Positions 24,710 to 33,810 are shown, numbered from the stretch's first letter. The stretch: DNA of 46,734 nt from JAVJSU01 sp040219275 (GCA_040219275.1 JAVJSU010000094.1:1-46734), one strand, 5' to 3'. Notes: generated by a model not told the origin, from the letters alone. Numbers and translations are program-made.

Positions 24710-24714
24710 GACGG
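24701..24714. repeat. Element palindrome, copy 10 (contains the recombinase stop)
   Basis: Perfect CCGTCCTAGGACGG in which the serine recombinase reads CCG TCC TAG and stops. It is the right-most copy and lies close to the probable right end of the element. Confidence 0.9.
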
Positions 24715-24750
24715 TCGTGTAACCCGAAAATCAGTGTGTAGAAGGAAACA

Positions 24751-24777
24751 AAAAAGCCAACTTAGTGTTGGCTTTTT
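24751..24777. terminator. Two-way terminator
   Basis: AAAAAGCCAAC (24751-24761), loop TTAGT, GTTGGCTTTTT (24767-24777). The A- and T-runs make it work for the recombinase transcript on + and the tRNA transcript on -. Confidence 0.85.
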
Positions 24778-24794
24778 CTGTATGATACTCTCTG

Positions 24795-24867
24795 CGGGAG
24801 CGACGGGATTTGAACCCGCGATCTCCACCTTGACAGGGTGGCATGTTAACCGCTACACCACGCCCCC
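24795..24867 (-). tRNA. tRNA-Asp (GTC)
   Basis: The leftward sequence begins GGGGGCG and ends CGCTCCCG, giving a seven-pair acceptor stem with one G-T. The anticodon arm CCACC-CTGTCAA-GGTGG holds GTC, and the T-arm is GCGGG-TTCAAAT-CCCGT. The 73-nt length is normal. CA of a CCA end follows at 24794-24793. It lies 80 bp beyond the last element palindrome; I found no partial tRNA duplicate at the other side of the element. Confidence 0.93.
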
Positions 24868-25063
24868 GTGGGTGATGTTTTGAATAGTATCATCCTCAAA
24901 TTTGAATGTCAAGTGAAAAAATAATTTCTCCTCAAATTTGCTTAATCACAATACTAGATATGGCAGGATCATAACTGTGATAGCCTTCATAAACACTCCT
25001 GAAACTTAGATATTCATATTTACAAACGAATAAAAATTTCGTAAATCCACGCGTGTTTCGTAA

Positions 25064-25112
25064 AATCGTATACGATTATATGTTTATAATTTTATAAGAT
25101 CTATGCTATACT
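25064..25112 (+). promoter_or_regulatory. GntR/FCD operator and promoter
   Basis: AATCGTATACGATT (25064-25077) is a perfect dyad containing TCGT-AT-ACGA, which fits the TNGT-N-ACNA consensus of FadR-subfamily operators. An extended -10, TGCTATACT, follows with hexamer at 25107-25112. ACGAA/TTCGT arms lie at 25026-25042. Autoregulation of the downstream operon is likely. Confidence 0.6.
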
Positions 25113-25170
25113 ATCGTCAAATAGGCAGGCATCTCATGCTAATTCATTTAATAGGAGCAACAACAACACC

Positions 25171-25830
25171 ATGGGATTAGGGATTGGTGACATCCAAACG
25201 ACGAAAAACACCGCTAATTTGGTTGCAGATGCACTGCGATCCGCGATTGTTCAGGGCAAACTTTTGAGCGGACAATCCCTTAAACAGGATGAAATCGCCG
25301 CTGAGTTTAAGGTGAGCAAAATTCCAGTTCGAGAAGCATTGGTACAACTTCAGGCTGAGGGGCTGGTGAGCATGATCCCTAGCCGGGGCGCAACTGTTGC
25401 CGAGCTTACCCTGATTGAAGTCGACGAAATCTATACGATTCGTGTTGCTATGGAAAGTATTGCCCTACGCAAAGCCATTCCATTTCTAACACCCAAAGAA
25501 GTTATCGAAGCGGAACGCATCCTCGAAAATATCGATCATGAAACGGATATGACCAAATGGGCTGAACTCAATTGGGCATACCACGAAACGCTCTACCGCC
25601 CTTCTAAGATGTATCGCCTTATCCAAATTACCAAAAACCTTCACAATAATGTTGCCCGCTATTTACTCAACAATTATCTTGATAAAACCTATCTTGAGGA
25701 ATCCCAGCGGCAACATCGACAGCTATTAGAAAACTGTAAAGATGGCGATATCAATGCCGCTATAGCAACATTGGAACATCACTTAGGTGATCCTGTGGCG
25801 ATCTTCGCTGAAATTCTCGGAAAAAACTAA
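25171..25830 (+). CDS. GntR-family (FCD) transcriptional regulator
   Basis: A 219-aa regulator with an N-terminal winged helix (ADALRSAIVQGKLLSGQSLKQ, DEIAAEFKVSKIPVREALVQL, LVSMIPSRGATVAELT). The C-terminal FCD ligand domain (~85-215) has the helical repeats and metal-type residues of that group (MESIALRKAI, NWAYHETLYRPSK, SQRQHRQLLENCK). AGGAG lies upstream. It is the first gene before E1 and E2, 34 bp apart, so it probably senses a 2-oxoacid-pathway metabolite and controls its own operon. Confidence 0.9.
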   Translation: MGLGIGDIQTTKNTANLVADALRSAIVQGKLLSGQSLKQDEIAAEFKVSKIPVREALVQLQAEGLVSMIPSRGATVAELTLIEVDEIYTIRVAMESIALRKAIPFLTPKEVIEAERILENIDHETDMTKWAELNWAYHETLYRPSKMYRLIQITKNLHNNVARYLLNNYLDKTYLEESQRQHRQLLENCKDGDINAAIATLEHHLGDPVAIFAEILGKN

Positions 25831-25864
25831 TCCTGAAACTAGAATTTACAAATGGGAGTGACCG

Positions 25865-28306
25865 ATGATTAACCTTCCAGACAAAAATATTGATTTAACA
25901 GAGACAGAGACGCTCATTACATCTGAAGAAATTCTTGAAGATTACAAATTTGCTTGCCGTAGCCGATACATCAGCTTATTGGGGCGACAAGAAGTTCTGA
26001 GTGGACGTGCGAAGTTCGGTGTTTTCGGGGATGGGAAAGAAATACCGCAACTAGCTCTCGCCCACTTCTTTAAAAAGGGTGATTTTAGGAGTGGATATTA
26101 TCGTGACCAGACGCTCATGCTCGCATTGGGCGAGATTACCGTTCGTACCTTTTTCGCTCAACTCTATGCTCATGCTGATCTAAAAGCCGAACCCGCATCA
26201 GGCGGGCGCATGATGAATGCACATTTCGTCAGCCGGAGTATCAACCCTGATGGCAGTTGGAATGATCTGACTTCGCAATACAATACCGCCGCAGATATCT
26301 CACCTACCGCCGGACAAATGCCGCGTCTCGTCGGATTGGCTTATGCTTCTCGCTTATATCGTGAAGTTGAAGAACTCCAGCGCTTCACACAGTTTTCGCA
26401 AAATGGAGATGAAATCGCGTTCGGCACAATCGGAAACGCGAGTACATCAGAAGGCATGTTCTGGGAAGCCATCAACGCGATTGGCGTGCTCGGCGCACCG
26501 GCTGTATTGAGTATCTGGGACGATGGCTACGGCATCTCTGTACCAAACAAATATCAGATGGTAAAAGGCGACTTGTCCGAAATTCTCTCTGGTTTTCAAA
26601 GACAAGGCGATAGCAGCAACGGTTACGACATTTATCGCGTCGATGGGTCGGACTATCCCGCTCTATTAGACGCGTACCATCGCGCAACAACGATTGCCCG
26701 TGAAGACCATATTCCGGCGATCATCCATGTCACCGGATTAACACAACCACAGGGACATTCCACATCAGGCAGTCACGAACGTTATAAATCAGAAGATCAA
26801 TTGCAATGGGAAGCAGATCATGATTGTCTGGTTGCAATGCGTCATTGGATTATCTCTGAAAGCATCGCCGATGAAGACACGTTAACCGCCCTTGAGGAAA
26901 ATGAACGAAATTACGTCCGCCAGGAACAGAAAATGGCGTGGCAAGATTTCATCGCGTCGGTCAATGTGGATCGACGAAACGTCAAACACATGCTCTCTGA
27001 AATCGCGTCCCAATCTGAACATAGCAAACAAATCGAAAAAATTAAAAGTGGCATGTCAAACACGGCTTATCCAAAACGCCGTGACTTGCTGAATGCCATC
27101 TACGAAACACTAATCCTCACCCGTGACGAAAATATTGCCGCAAAACAGGCGCTTATTCAGTGGCGTGATTATCATAAGAATTATTATCAAAAACTGTATA
27201 GCACTGATGTCTATAGCGAAACACCCTGCTCACCGCTAAACGTCAGGGAAATCAAACCAAAGTATGCACCGGATGCAGAGCAAATCAGCGGGTTTACTGT
27301 GCTCAATACGTTTTTTAAATCCGCGCTTGAGCGTGATCCGCGCATCATCGCATTCGGGGAAGACGTCGGCAAATTAGGCGGCGTAAATCAGGGTATGGCG
27401 GGGCTACAAGCCGAATTCGGAGACTTACGCGTATCCGACACGGGCATCCGTGAGACAACCATCGTTGGTCAAGCAGTCGGGTTAGCTCTACGTGGATTGC
27501 GCCCCATCGCCGAAATTCAATATCTTGATTACATTTTGTATGCGCTCCCAACTTTATCAGATGACCTTTCAACCTTACGCTGGCGAACAAAAGGTGGACA
27601 AGCCGCACCGCTGATTATCCGCACACGCGGGCATCGTCTCGAAGGCGTGTGGCACTCCGGTTCACCGATGGGTGCGCTCGTGCATCTCTTGCGTGGCGTG
27701 CATATTCTTGTCCCGCGTGATATGACGCGTGCTGTCGGCTTTTATAACACGCTTTTGCATGGAGATGATCCTGGAATCGTCGTGGAAGTGCTCAATAGCT
27801 ACCGCAAAAAAGAACCATTGCCGGAAAACCTCACGGACATTACCGTACCCATCGGCGTACCGGAAATTTTACGTGAAGGTCACGATGTTACGCTGGTCAC
27901 GTATGGCGCGATGTGTCCGATTGTTCTGGATGCCGCCGATGACCTCAGCAAACTCGGCATTGAAGCAGAAGTCATTGATGTGCAGTCGCTCCTCCCCTTT
28001 GATATTCACCATAGCATCGTCGAATCCGTCAAAAAAACCAACCGGATCATTTGCATTGATGAGGATGTGCCCGGTGGGGCAACCGCCTACATGATGCAAC
28101 AAATTCTTGAGATTCAGGGAGGCTATCATTGGCTGGACTCCGAGCCACGCACCATCACCGGAACACAACACCGCCCTGCTTACGGCTCCGATGGCGATTA
28201 CTTTTCTAAACCCAATAAACACGTCATCTTCGATACCATCTACGACATGATGAACGAAGCGAACCCATCACAATATCCATTTTTCGATCAAATAGATCAG
28301 GCATAA
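25865..28306 (+). CDS. 2-oxoacid dehydrogenase E1, fused alpha and beta
   Basis: An 813-aa fusion. The alpha half (~30-420) has GYYRDQTLMLALG, GGRMMNAHFVS and the thiamin diphosphate region GNASTSEGMFWEAIN with SIWDDGYGISVPNKYQ. The beta half (~470-800) has IAFGEDVGKLGGVNQG, SDTGIRETTIVGQAVGLALRGLRPIAEIQ, HSGSPMGALVHL and VIDVQSLLPFD. In the GDG...N motif Asp and Asn appear swapped (GNA...DDGYG), as I recall for a group of fused E1 enzymes often annotated as branched-chain 2-oxoacid dehydrogenases. It decarboxylates a 2-oxoacid and passes the acyl group to E2, encoded 15 bp downstream. No E3 gene is in the window. Confidence 0.88.
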   Translation: MINLPDKNIDLTETETLITSEEILEDYKFACRSRYISLLGRQEVLSGRAKFGVFGDGKEIPQLALAHFFKKGDFRSGYYRDQTLMLALGEITVRTFFAQLYAHADLKAEPASGGRMMNAHFVSRSINPDGSWNDLTSQYNTAADISPTAGQMPRLVGLAYASRLYREVEELQRFTQFSQNGDEIAFGTIGNASTSEGMFWEAINAIGVLGAPAVLSIWDDGYGISVPNKYQMVKGDLSEILSGFQRQGDSSNGYDIYRVDGSDYPALLDAYHRATTIAREDHIPAIIHVTGLTQPQGHSTSGSHERYKSEDQLQWEADHDCLVAMRHWIISESIADEDTLTALEENERNYVRQEQKMAWQDFIASVNVDRRNVKHMLSEIASQSEHSKQIEKIKSGMSNTAYPKRRDLLNAIYETLILTRDENIAAKQALIQWRDYHKNYYQKLYSTDVYSETPCSPLNVREIKPKYAPDAEQISGFTVLNTFFKSALERDPRIIAFGEDVGKLGGVNQGMAGLQAEFGDLRVSDTGIRETTIVGQAVGLALRGLRPIAEIQYLDYILYALPTLSDDLSTLRWRTKGGQAAPLIIRTRGHRLEGVWHSGSPMGALVHLLRGVHILVPRDMTRAVGFYNTLLHGDDPGIVVEVLNSYRKKEPLPENLTDITVPIGVPEILREGHDVTLVTYGAMCPIVLDAADDLSKLGIEAEVIDVQSLLPFDIHHSIVESVKKTNRIICIDEDVPGGATAYMMQQILEIQGGYHWLDSEPRTITGTQHRPAYGSDGDYFSKPNKHVIFDTIYDMMNEANPSQYPFFDQIDQA

Positions 28307-28321
28307 AGGAGAGATGTAACG

Positions 28322-29626
28322 ATGCCAACCAATATTATGATGCCGGAAATGGGCGAAGGGGTCGTCGAGGGAACTGTTGTCACATGGTTAAAGCATGAGG
28401 GCGACGACGTTCGAGAAGATGAAGCGGTACTCGAAATTGAAACCGATAAAGTCACGGTAGAGATCAACGCAGAAAGTGATGGCGTGTTGCTTAAGGAGTG
28501 CGTCAACGCCGGAGATACTGTTCCGGTAGGTACGGTGCTTGCCATCGTCGGCAACGCTGATGAAAACGTAGAGCACGTTCCAACGTCTCCAACTGTGCCC
28601 CAGCAAGAAAAACAATCCTCTCCTGCCGAAGAAAAAAATCAACCAGAAGTAGCAAAGCCAGCAAATGGGTCAAACCTCCCCATTCCCGCAGTGCCAAAAA
28701 CCCGAAAACTGGCACCATCACAAGAACTTACCGAAACCCGCGTGAGTCCGGTGGTTGCGCGCATGGTCAGCGAGCACAGCCTTGATGTAAGCGAAATTGA
28801 GGGCACAGGGCGCGACGGTAGAATCACGAAACGGGATGTCCTTGCTTACATGGAAGGCGAAACCGAAGCCACCACGGAATCAACAGGAACAAAAACTGCT
28901 CCGCTTCTAAAACAAAACGAGTCCGTTGCCTCACCTGTTTCATCTGATACAAAGGGCGAACTGATGCCACTCAGTGGGATGCGTCGTGCTATCGCGGAAC
29001 ACATGGTGATGAGCAAGCACACCAGCCCTCACGCAACCACTGTTTTCGAGTTTGACTATACGAAGGTTGCCAAACATCGCGCCGCTAATAAAGCACAGTT
29101 TGAAAAAGACGGCGCGAAATTGACCTATATGCCCTATCTCATCCATGCCGTTGCCATTGCGCTTAAAAATCATCCGTTGGTCAATTCTAGCTGGACAGAT
29201 GATGGCATTTTGCTCAAACGAGATATCAATATTGGCATCGCGGTAGCCGTTGAACGCGGGTTAATCGTCCCCGTCATCAAGCAGGCGGATTCAATGAATT
29301 TACTCGGCATTGCCCGCGCCTTAACAGACATCGCAGAACGCGCCCGTTCCAACAAGCTCATGCCACAGGATTTACAGGGCGGGACATTCTCGATTACCAA
29401 TCACGGCGCATCCGGTAGCCTGATCGGCACGCCAATAATCAATCAGCCACAGGTCGGTATTCTTGGCATCGGGGTCATCGAAAAGCGCGTTAAAGTGATT
29501 AACGATGCCATTGCCATCCGCCCGAATGCGTTTGTCAGTTTTAGCTTCGACCATCGCGTGCTCGATGGCGCGACGGCGGATGCTTTCGTCATGGATATTA
29601 AACAGCACATCGAAAACTACGCCTGA
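28322..29626 (+). CDS. 2-oxoacid dehydrogenase E2 (lipoyl acyltransferase)
   Basis: A 434-aa protein with one lipoyl domain (K43 in IETDKVTVEI), a Pro/Glu/Lys-rich linker and an E3/E1-binding domain (VSPVVARMVSEHSLDVSEIEG, GRDGRITKRDVL, ~142-177). The catalytic core (~220-434) ends in SFDHRVLDGA with H411 and D415. It moves the acyl group from lipoamide to CoA. Preceded by AAAGGAGAG, it belongs to the gntR-E1-E2 operon and is closed by a terminator at 29643. Confidence 0.93.
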   Translation: MPTNIMMPEMGEGVVEGTVVTWLKHEGDDVREDEAVLEIETDKVTVEINAESDGVLLKECVNAGDTVPVGTVLAIVGNADENVEHVPTSPTVPQQEKQSSPAEEKNQPEVAKPANGSNLPIPAVPKTRKLAPSQELTETRVSPVVARMVSEHSLDVSEIEGTGRDGRITKRDVLAYMEGETEATTESTGTKTAPLLKQNESVASPVSSDTKGELMPLSGMRRAIAEHMVMSKHTSPHATTVFEFDYTKVAKHRAANKAQFEKDGAKLTYMPYLIHAVAIALKNHPLVNSSWTDDGILLKRDINIGIAVAVERGLIVPVIKQADSMNLLGIARALTDIAERARSNKLMPQDLQGGTFSITNHGASGSLIGTPIINQPQVGILGIGVIEKRVKVINDAIAIRPNAFVSFSFDHRVLDGATADAFVMDIKQHIENYA

Positions 29627-29642
29627 GTAAAATCAGCGCAAA

Positions 29643-29675
29643 AAAAGAGTCCGGAATCATTTACCGGACTCTTTT
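29643..29675. terminator. Two-way terminator between E2 and lutC
   Basis: AAAAGAGTCCGG (29643-29654), a nine-base loop, CCGGACTCTTTT (29664-29675): a perfect 12-bp stem with A- and T-runs serving both converging transcripts. Confidence 0.88.
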
Positions 29676-29698
29676 GATTTCAAACGAAAAAGTCTATC

Positions 29699-30337
29699 TT
29701 AGAGCAATATGATATGTACCTGTCGTGGACCGTGCGCCCCTTTGATAAGTTCCTGCCCGATGTCCGCAGTCTTGCTTGGACCGGAGACAATCGTCGTATT
29801 GCTGGTTATCTTAAATGCAGGTGTACCTGTCTGTTTTTCTTGGGCGATCCATGCTTCCAAATCCGGCAAAAGTTGATCGCTTTTGACCACAGCAATATGT
29901 ATATCCGGCAAAAGTGATGTCGCACGATGCTTCCCTGCCCCTGCACACAATACGAGGCTACCCGTCGCCGCAAGTGCCGCGTCCACACCCGTAACACCCA
30001 CGTAGACCATCGGATCGTTATAGCCAGACACCAGGATTTCGTTTTTATCGAGCGCGTCTTGATACCCTTCAATTGGAATGTGTTTTGCGTCCCAGCTCAT
30101 CACCTGCTTACGATCTTCCAGCACAGCGAGAATATAATCCAGCGCCTCTTGATCGCTTTTTGCCTCACACACATAACAACTGAGCTTTTCGGCTTCGTCA
30201 ATAAACCGCGCACGTAATGTCTCAGGTGATAAATCAGCCAGCTTGACCATATGTTTGCGTTCGGTGATCGGCGGAACATCCTCGAACGGTTTCCGCGCCG
30301 CCCTTAACTTACCTAAAATTTGCTCACGACTACCCAT
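29699..30337 (-). CDS. lutC: Lactate utilization protein C (LUD domain)
   Basis: A 212-aa LUD-domain protein. The ATG at 30337 (MGSREQILGKLRAARKPF) is preferred to an upstream one because it gives the usual N-terminus and an 8-bp overlap with lutB. Domain features include GVTGVDAALAATGSLVLCAG, TSLLPDIHIAVVK and the C-terminal ISGPSKTADI-type motif (VSGPSKTADIGQEL, HGPRQVHIILL). LutABC oxidises L-lactate to pyruvate; LutC has no metal motif of its own and is thought to be part of the complex. Confidence 0.9.
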   Translation of the reverse strand: MGSREQILGKLRAARKPFEDVPPITERKHMVKLADLSPETLRARFIDEAEKLSCYVCEAKSDQEALDYILAVLEDRKQVMSWDAKHIPIEGYQDALDKNEILVSGYNDPMVYVGVTGVDAALAATGSLVLCAGAGKHRATSLLPDIHIAVVKSDQLLPDLEAWIAQEKQTGTPAFKITSNTTIVSGPSKTADIGQELIKGAHGPRQVHIILL

Positions 30338-31742
30338 TATGATCCGACCCTTTCTCACGTTCGCGCCACATCTGACGAAACGACTTCGGCGCAAAATCCG
30401 GGAAATCGCGGTATTTCGTCCATTTTCCGAGCACGCCCGGTAAATTATTGCCTACAACTTTTTGTCCGAGTCGGGCGACTCTACCACCTAGCTCAAAGCG
30501 CATGGGCGAGACATTGCCAAATGCCCACGCGTTCATACCCAGTTGCCATACACGCCCACCGTTGCCCTTCTCCACCAGATCATGGCGCAAATCAAGCAAC
30601 ATACGCGGCAAATCAATATCTACCGGACAGACCTGCTTACAACTGCCACACAAACTGCTGGCATAGGGCAACGGTGATGCTTCATCCAGACCAACCAGAA
30701 GCGGCGTTATGACCGCACCAATCGGACCGCCGTATACCCAGCCATAGGCATGACCGCCCGTGCTACGATAGACGGGGCAAGCATTCTGGCACGCCCCACA
30801 ACGAATACATGCCAGCGCCTCAGCATAATCCGTCGCGTAAATATCACTGCGTCCATTGTCGACCAGAATGATATAGACAATTTCCGGTCCACCATCTTCG
30901 TCGGGTCGGCTTGGACCGTTGATGATGTTGGTGTAGACCGTCATGTTTTGCCCCGTGCCACTACGCGGCAATACCTGCGTCAAGGTCGCATAATCATCAA
31001 GCGATTCAATCACTTTCTCGATGCCCACCAGCGCCACATGCACCTTTGGCAACGACATACACATACGCCCATTGCCTTCATTCATCACCAACGCCAATGA
31101 TCCGGTTTCCGCGATGATGAAGTTTCCTCCAGAAATCCCCATATCCGAATTCACAAAATCTGAACGCAGTTTATCCCGTGCAAAGGCAACCATTTCGCCA
31201 GCATCATCCGTCGGGGTCATGTTCAGTTCACGCACAAAAATATCGCGTATTTCTGCTTTGGTGCGATGCAAAACCGGCGCGATAATGTGGCTCGGCGGTT
31301 CGTTATTCAGCTGGATAATGTACTCGCCCAGATCAGTTTCCACCACGCGTACATCCGAGGCTTCTAACACCGGATTCAGCCCGATTTCCTCGGTGAGCAT
31401 ACTCTTGCTTTTGGTAACGGTCTGCACGCCATGCTCGCGGATAATATCGAGTACCATTTGATTGGCTTCGTTGCCATCCACCGCCCACTTCACGATAAAC
31501 CCGTTTTCTGTCATCATATTTTCGGCTTTTTCGAGCAACTCAGGTAACTGACGCAAAGCACGCCGTTTGGCTTCTGCCGCTTGTTGACGCATCGCCTCTC
31601 CATGAGCGCGACCATCAGCAAACATCGCCAATTGACGTTTGTCAAAAGCGTTGTTCGTGCCTTTGGTAATAGCCTCTTGCAGGTTGGGGTTATCAATCGC
31701 AATTTCTGCTAGCGAAATAAAGTTATTGGAATCGACTTTCAT
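30330..31742 (-). CDS. lutB: Lactate utilization iron-sulfur protein B
   Basis: A 470-aa protein with an N-terminal LUD domain (~70-300) and two ferredoxin-type cysteine sets, C312-C315-C318-C322 (CIRCGACQNACPVY) and C365-C368-C372 (CGSCKQVCPVDI). A ~90-residue C-terminal extension ends in FAPKSFRQMWRERE, as is typical of LutB/YkgF. It should carry electrons from lactate oxidation. Start and stop overlap lutA and lutC, so the three genes are one translational unit. Confidence 0.93.
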   Translation of the reverse strand: MKVDSNNFISLAEIAIDNPNLQEAITKGTNNAFDKRQLAMFADGRAHGEAMRQQAAEAKRRALRQLPELLEKAENMMTENGFIVKWAVDGNEANQMVLDIIREHGVQTVTKSKSMLTEEIGLNPVLEASDVRVVETDLGEYIIQLNNEPPSHIIAPVLHRTKAEIRDIFVRELNMTPTDDAGEMVAFARDKLRSDFVNSDMGISGGNFIIAETGSLALVMNEGNGRMCMSLPKVHVALVGIEKVIESLDDYATLTQVLPRSGTGQNMTVYTNIINGPSRPDEDGGPEIVYIILVDNGRSDIYATDYAEALACIRCGACQNACPVYRSTGGHAYGWVYGGPIGAVITPLLVGLDEASPLPYASSLCGSCKQVCPVDIDLPRMLLDLRHDLVEKGNGGRVWQLGMNAWAFGNVSPMRFELGGRVARLGQKVVGNNLPGVLGKWTKYRDFPDFAPKSFRQMWREREKGSDHNG

Positions 31743-32530
31743 GAGTCACCCACTTCTTTCTTGGCTAGCTTCAACCCCTCCGCCAACACATCAGCGACAT
31801 GCCGCACCCGTTTCGATGACTCATGCCGTGACAACCCACCGTTCATTTGCGTCATGCAACTTACATCGCCCGTGATGATGGTTTTCGCTTCGCTGTCGTT
31901 GATGCACGCCATTTTTTTCGTGAGCATCGCATTGCTGACATCCGCCATTTTCACGCTGAACAAACCGCCAAATCCACAGCACACATCAGAGTCTTTGAGG
32001 TCAACGACATCCGCATTTTTGACGTTGCCTACCAGCGTGCGTGAGGCATCACCTAGACCAAGCAGGCGCATCCCATGACACGCATCATGAAAGGCAAATT
32101 CTTGCCGTGCCGGTAATTCCAGACCGAGATCGGTAATGCCGAGTCCATCGACAATAAATTCGGTAAATTCCCACGTAATGGAGGCGACACGTTGTGCTTC
32201 TGCCGCCCATTCAGGATCATCAGCAAATAAGGTCGGATATTCATGGCGCACCATCGCGCAACATGACCCCGACGGCGTGACGATCACTTCCGCATTTTTG
32301 AACGCTTTCAGGAAGTGTTTGGCAACCGTCTTGGAATCCCCCTGATACCCACTATTAAACGCGGGTTGCCCGCAACAGGTCTGTTCCATCGGGAAATCAA
32401 CCTTCACACCGACGTGTTCCAGAATATCCACAACCGACATGCCCGTTCCCGGATAGACCATGTCCACAATGCAGGTTACAAACAGAGATGCCCGCTTACC
32501 TTTCGGGGATTCTCTTTCCAATAAGCCCAT
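31739..32530 (-). CDS. lutA: Lactate utilization protein A (CCG domains)
   Basis: A 263-aa protein with two cysteine-rich CCG domains: C-x(n)-CCGQPAFNSGY in the first half and DACHGMRLL with CCGFGGLFSVKM in the second, as in LutA/YkgE and heterodisulfide reductase B-like subunits. It probably binds non-cubane 4Fe-4S clusters and forms the lactate dehydrogenase complex with LutB and LutC. The N-terminus before ASLFVTCIVD is ~15 residues longer than usual, so the exact start is not certain. First gene of the leftward lut operon. Confidence 0.92.
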   Translation of the reverse strand: MGLLERESPKGKRASLFVTCIVDMVYPGTGMSVVDILEHVGVKVDFPMEQTCCGQPAFNSGYQGDSKTVAKHFLKAFKNAEVIVTPSGSCCAMVRHEYPTLFADDPEWAAEAQRVASITWEFTEFIVDGLGITDLGLELPARQEFAFHDACHGMRLLGLGDASRTLVGNVKNADVVDLKDSDVCCGFGGLFSVKMADVSNAMLTKKMACINDSEAKTIITGDVSCMTQMNGGLSRHESSKRVRHVADVLAEGLKLAKKEVGDS

Positions 32531-32606
32531 ATAAAAGCTCCTAATAAAATTTACCTATTTCTTGACCAGCTTAAATTCTAACACGCAGGAGGCAGGGAAT
32601 AAAAAA

Positions 32607-32633
32607 GAAGGCATAAGTCCATTGTATGCCTTC
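32607..32633 (-). terminator. Terminator after meaB
   Basis: GAAGGCATA (32607-32615) and TATGCCTTC (32625-32633) form a 9-bp stem; on the minus strand it is followed by TTTTTTATT. Confidence 0.85.
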
Positions 32634-32659
32634 CAAGTCAAACTATCTTTCAATCATCC

Positions 32660-33793
32660 TTACTCAATCACAGATCGCAACAAATCTCGTGCGGCAACCG
32701 TTGCGGGGAGCTTGCCTTCCATCACCGCTTGCTCCAGATTGGGAAGTGCGTCTTTGACTGCCGGATGCCCGAAGAAGAACGCTTTGAGTTGCTCTTCAAC
32801 AAGCGTGTGTAGCCATTCGCGTAATTGTTGCCGACGACGCGCCTCGAAAACCCCACTACCCTGCGTGCGTTCTTTGAATCGCTCGATCACCGTCCAGATG
32901 TTGTCCACACCTTCACCGCTCATTGCGGAGCCAGTAAAAGCGCGAGGATGCCAGCCTTCCGTCGCGGGCGTTAGATAATGTAGCGCACGGTTATATTCTG
33001 CCCGTGCCGTCTGCGCTCGAATCTTGTTTTCGCCGTCTGCCTTATTGATGAGAATGGCATCTGCAAGTTCGATCACGCCTTTTTTGATGCCCTGTAGTTC
33101 ATCACCCGCGCCGGTGATGAGCACCAGCAAGAAGAAATCCACCATTGAGCGAACGGTGACTTCACTTTGACCTGTGCCGACGGTCTCGATCAGAATCGTA
33201 TCGAATCCCGCGGCTTCACAAATTAGCATCGTTTCACGGCTTTTCCGCGCCACCCCACCCAGCATTCCACCTGTAGGCGACGGGCGAATAAACGCGTTGT
33301 GCTCCCGCGAGAGTTGATCCATACGTGTTTTATCGCCGAGGATGCTCCCGCGTGTTAACGTACTTGATGGATCAACGGCTAATACGGCGATTTTGTGTCC
33401 GCGTTCGACGAGCAACATACCCAGTGCTTCAATGAGCGTGCTTTTGCCAGCGCCCGGAACACCCGTAATCCCTACGCGCATTGCGTTTCCGGTATGTGGG
33501 AGCAATTGACGCAACACCTCCTGCCCCATCTCGAAATGTGCAGGCGCATTGCTTTCAATCAAGGTGATAGCCCGTGCAAGTATACTGCGATCTCCCGCTA
33601 ACACACCCTGCACGTAATCCTCCACGCTCAACTGTTGTCGACGGGGCGCGTTTTGTGGTTGATTTTTTGCCATCGAAAAACCATCATGTCCGCCCACGAC
33701 ACCACGCATCACACGGGATGCAAAAGCCGAACTCGCATCATCCGGTGTCCATTCCGGTTTATAGGTTTTATCTTCATTCATGTCTGAAGGCAT
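32660..33793 (-). CDS. meaB: MeaB/ArgK-type GTPase
   Basis: A 377-aa G3E GTPase that protects methylmalonyl-CoA mutase and gates its cobalamin loading. Walker A GVPGAGKST lies at 111-118, then AVDPSSTLTRGSILGDKTRM, ETVGTGQSEV and the base motif INKADGEN. The C-terminal helical dimer arm follows (WLHTLVEEQLKAFFF). The first ~40 residues (MPSDMNEDKTYKPEWTPDD...) are extra compared with typical MeaB; an internal Met at 33673 would give the usual length. It lies 17 bp after the mutase large subunit gene, as expected for its chaperone role. Confidence 0.93.
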   Translation of the reverse strand: MPSDMNEDKTYKPEWTPDDASSAFASRVMRGVVGGHDGFSMAKNQPQNAPRRQQLSVEDYVQGVLAGDRSILARAITLIESNAPAHFEMGQEVLRQLLPHTGNAMRVGITGVPGAGKSTLIEALGMLLVERGHKIAVLAVDPSSTLTRGSILGDKTRMDQLSREHNAFIRPSPTGGMLGGVARKSRETMLICEAAGFDTILIETVGTGQSEVTVRSMVDFFLLVLITGAGDELQGIKKGVIELADAILINKADGENKIRAQTARAEYNRALHYLTPATEGWHPRAFTGSAMSGEGVDNIWTVIERFKERTQGSGVFEARRRQQLREWLHTLVEEQLKAFFFGHPAVKDALPNLEQAVMEGKLPATVAARDLLRSVIE

Positions 33794-33810
33794 TTTATTG
33801 TTTTCTTGAC

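Noticed and set aside
13437..24714. Palindrome copies as a CRISPR array
   Set aside because: Spacing ranges from 61 bp to several kb, the repeats are only 12-14 bp and no cas gene is present.
24795..24867. tRNA-Asp as the element's attachment site
   Set aside because: No duplicate of the tRNA 3' end was found on the other side of the element, and large serine recombinases do not usually target tRNA genes.
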